Source: Aquimarina atlantica (GTDB taxonomy: Bacteria; Bacteroidota; Bacteroidia; Flavobacteriales; Flavobacteriaceae). Taken from it: 64,000 nt of DNA. Location: contig NZ_AQRA01000009.1 of NCBI RefSeq assembly GCF_000626715.1, forward strand, positions 124,001 to 188,000, read 5' to 3'. Position numbers and translations under genes: made by a program. The notes beneath the pieces are model-generated. The model worked only from the letters and a program-made list of their open reading frames with translations. It was not told the origin of the DNA and ran no database searches. Below are positions 62,406 through 64,000 of this stretch, one piece after another. Each line of letters starts with the position of its first letter. Position 1 is the first letter of the stretch.

Positions 62406-63422
62406 ATGAGTATTTTTATGCGTTTTTTTAAATTCCTATTTTCTATCAAAATCGTTTTTCTTATTCTTTGTTTAATCTCCGGAGGTACTATTCATGCACA
62501 ATCTACACAAGATACCATCATTGCTGCTCGGTATTACTCGAAAGGAGAAGAGTGGTTGGTCGATAGAAAACAAGATAGTGCATTGGTGTATTTCGAGAAA
62601 GCATTAGCAATATATAAGCAATCAAACACTCAACAAAGAGTAGCAGATTGTAGTGATAAAATTTCAAAAGCTCACCAGGCCAATTATAATTTTGATCAAG
62701 CGATGGTATATGCTAAAAAGGCATTGGCTATACGATTAAAAATTTTTGGTGATAACCACCCCCAAGTGGCATATTCTTATAATAGTATCGGGCATATTCT
62801 TAAGCAGCAAGATCAATACGAAGAGGCGATGGAGTATTATCAAAAGGCTTCGGTAATTCAGAGGGATGCTTTTGGGGATAAAGATCATCGTGTGGCCGAT
62901 TGTTATCATAATATAGGAACTGTTCATCATGTACTGGCACAATATGATCAGGCAATGGAGCAGTATAACAAGGGGCTAACAATTAGAATAAATACTTTTG
63001 GTGACAAACACCAAAAAATAGCCGATAGTTATATAGATATTGGGACTACTCATTATCATTTGGGAAAATACAATGTAGCGTTAGAGAACTACCAAAGTGC
63101 TTTAGCAATAAGAACTCCTGTTTTTGGGAAAAATAGCCCTGAAGCAGCTTTTTGTTATAATCATATAGGGAATATTCTTGCCTATCAAGATAAACATGAT
63201 AATGCTTTAGAGAATCAGGAAAAAGCATTAGCTATTATGACAGATGTTTTTGGAAAACATCATCCTAATGTTGCGCTTTGTTATGAGAGTATAGGGGTTA
63301 TTTATAGATATAAGGGAAAGCACGATACGGCTTTACAGTTTTTTAATAAAGCATTAGCTATTCTTATCGAAAAACAAGGAGAAAAGCATGTTACGGTTGC
63401 AGATATATATATATTGAGATAG
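62406..63422 (+). CDS. TPR protein, 5' part, frame broken at (AT)6
   Basis: ATG 62406 is used (the frame extends to TTG 62370). A signal peptide (FLFSIKIVFLILCLISGGTI) is followed by at least seven TPR units of about 42 residues (ALVYFEKALAIYKQ, AYSYNSIGHILKQQDQYEEA, DCYHNIGTVHHVLAQYDQA). The frame ends abruptly at 63422 just after an (AT)6 tract, with ADIYILR; in the next frame the TPR text goes on without a gap. The pattern of long TPR arrays after a signal peptide resembles sensor proteins with a distal CHAT or kinase domain, which would lie outside the window. Confidence 0.7.
   Translation: MSIFMRFFKFLFSIKIVFLILCLISGGTIHAQSTQDTIIAARYYSKGEEWLVDRKQDSALVYFEKALAIYKQSNTQQRVADCSDKISKAHQANYNFDQAMVYAKKALAIRLKIFGDNHPQVAYSYNSIGHILKQQDQYEEAMEYYQKASVIQRDAFGDKDHRVADCYHNIGTVHHVLAQYDQAMEQYNKGLTIRINTFGDKHQKIADSYIDIGTTHYHLGKYNVALENYQSALAIRTPVFGKNSPEAAFCYNHIGNILAYQDKHDNALENQEKALAIMTDVFGKHHPNVALCYESIGVIYRYKGKHDTALQFFNKALAILIEKQGEKHVTVADIYILR
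63403..63414 (+). repeat. (AT)6 dinucleotide tract at a frameshift
   Basis: Six AT units in a row interrupt the TPR reading frame. With five units the frame would read VADIYIEIGLINFINGWYDQ, matching the TPR consensus. Candidate for slipped-strand frame switching or a sequencing error. Confidence 0.65.
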
Positions 63423-64000
63423 GTCTTATTAATTTTATAAATGGATGGTATGATCAATCTCTAGTTTATTTCCATAAAACCTTAGATATTATAACAAAAG
63501 TATTTCTGAAAGAACACCCTTTTATTGGAATAACATACAATAATATTGGTAGCATTTATAAATCTAAAGGAGAATATAATATAGCTATACAGTATTATAA
63601 AAAGGCTATTACCAACTATATTGATACCTTAGGGAAAAACCATGGTGCTGTAGCTCGTACGTATAACAACATAGCTAATGTTTATAAAACCAAAACAGAA
63701 TACGATCTGGCGTTAAGTTACTATCAAAAGGCACTAACTATACGAATCGATACAAAAGGAGAATATCATTCTGATACCTCATATACGTATCTTGATATGG
63801 GAGATCTTTATGTTTTAAAGAAAGACTATACAACAGCATTACGATTCTATCAAAAAACGTTAAGAGTTCAAAAACGACTATTTAGAGAAAGTCGTTACTA
63901 TATCAGTGATGTTCTTGATAAAATTGCAAACCTGTATATAGAGCAAGAAAAATATGATAAGGCTCTGGAATATCTGCAAAAAAGTATAGTGATCAGGCTT
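63416..64000 (+). CDS. TPR protein, continuation in the second frame, open at the window end
   Basis: From 63416 a frame stays open to base 64000 (about 195 residues). It carries on the TPR array with the same repeat phase: GLINFINGWYDQSLVYFHKT, TYNNIGSIYKSKGEYNIAI, TYNNIANVYKTKTEYDLALS, YLDMGDLYVLKKDYTTALRF, YLQKSIVIRL. Without the AT-tract shift it would be one protein with 62406-63422. It lacks its own start codon, so it is either the tail of a frameshifted gene or the 'off' phase of a switch. Confidence 0.6.

Overview
The window is an AT-rich bacterial chromosome segment from the Bacteroidota, most probably a (marine) member of the Flavobacteriaceae. The support is a SusC/SusD/SusE-type outer-membrane sugar uptake system, many lipoproteins with short lipoboxes, a protein with a probable C-terminal T9SS sorting domain, promoter matches to TAnnTTTG, A-rich ribosome binding regions, and intergenic repeats of the kind common in flavobacteria. 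No rRNA, tRNA, CRISPR array, transposase or phage gene was found.

Region 1 (1-8949, all minus strand) is a RiPP (ribosomally made, modified peptide) cluster of the grasp-with-spasm type. In reading order it has two 48-residue precursor peptides with almost identical leaders ending in GGG (not annotated by ordinary ORF length cut-offs), a 9-bp stem-loop, an ATP-grasp maturase, a 70-residue protein of unknown role, a SPASM-domain protein, an EreA/ChaN-like secreted protein, a DUF6624 lipoprotein, an ABC exporter with an N-terminal C39 leader peptidase, and an HlyD-type adaptor that runs off the window. A four-helix-bundle gene bordered by short repeats sits between exporter and adaptor.

Region 2 (8950-16200) is accessory and repeat-rich. 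It holds four small unknown or HTH genes, a strange 300-bp stretch built of interleaved inverted word pairs (9561-9866), low-complexity DNA, a TPR/AraC-type regulator, a 51-residue orphan precursor peptide that looks like a Bacteroidota class I lanthipeptide and has its own terminator, a DoxX-like membrane protein, and several dispersed repeats.

Region 3 (16204-36267) is a starch/maltodextrin utilisation locus. On the minus strand are SusC, SusD, SusE-like and an alpha-amylase lipoprotein. Divergent from them on the plus strand are a LacI-type regulator, an MFS sugar transporter, beta-phosphoglucomutase, a GH65 maltose phosphorylase-like enzyme, two GH13 enzymes, 6-phosphofructokinase, GAPDH and a BadF-type sugar kinase. 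The layout predicts capture of starch fragments, periplasmic trimming, uptake of maltose, phosphorolysis to glucose and beta-glucose 1-phosphate, then entry into glycolysis. A perfect 16-bp LacI-type palindrome lies between susC and the regulator.

Region 4 (36276-57095) is mixed chromosomal content: DUF4202, S41 protease, carboxypeptidase-regulatory-like protein, hybrid histidine kinase, T9SS cargo, membrane patatin, Xre/RES toxin-antitoxin pair, M13 peptidase, ACT protein divergent from aspartate kinase, YifB/ComM ATPase, a NarL-type two-component system with membrane and lipoprotein partners, a Pro/Trp-rich unknown and a ricin-type lectin-like secreted protein.

Region 5 (57229-61912) is a compact operon with DUF2891 lipoprotein, an NRAMP-like transporter lacking the canonical metal motifs, and 5-oxoprolinase PxpA, PxpB and PxpC. 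The window ends in a TPR protein whose frame is broken at an (AT)6 tract, a possible phase-variable site. All functional statements rest on reading motifs by eye; no database search was run.
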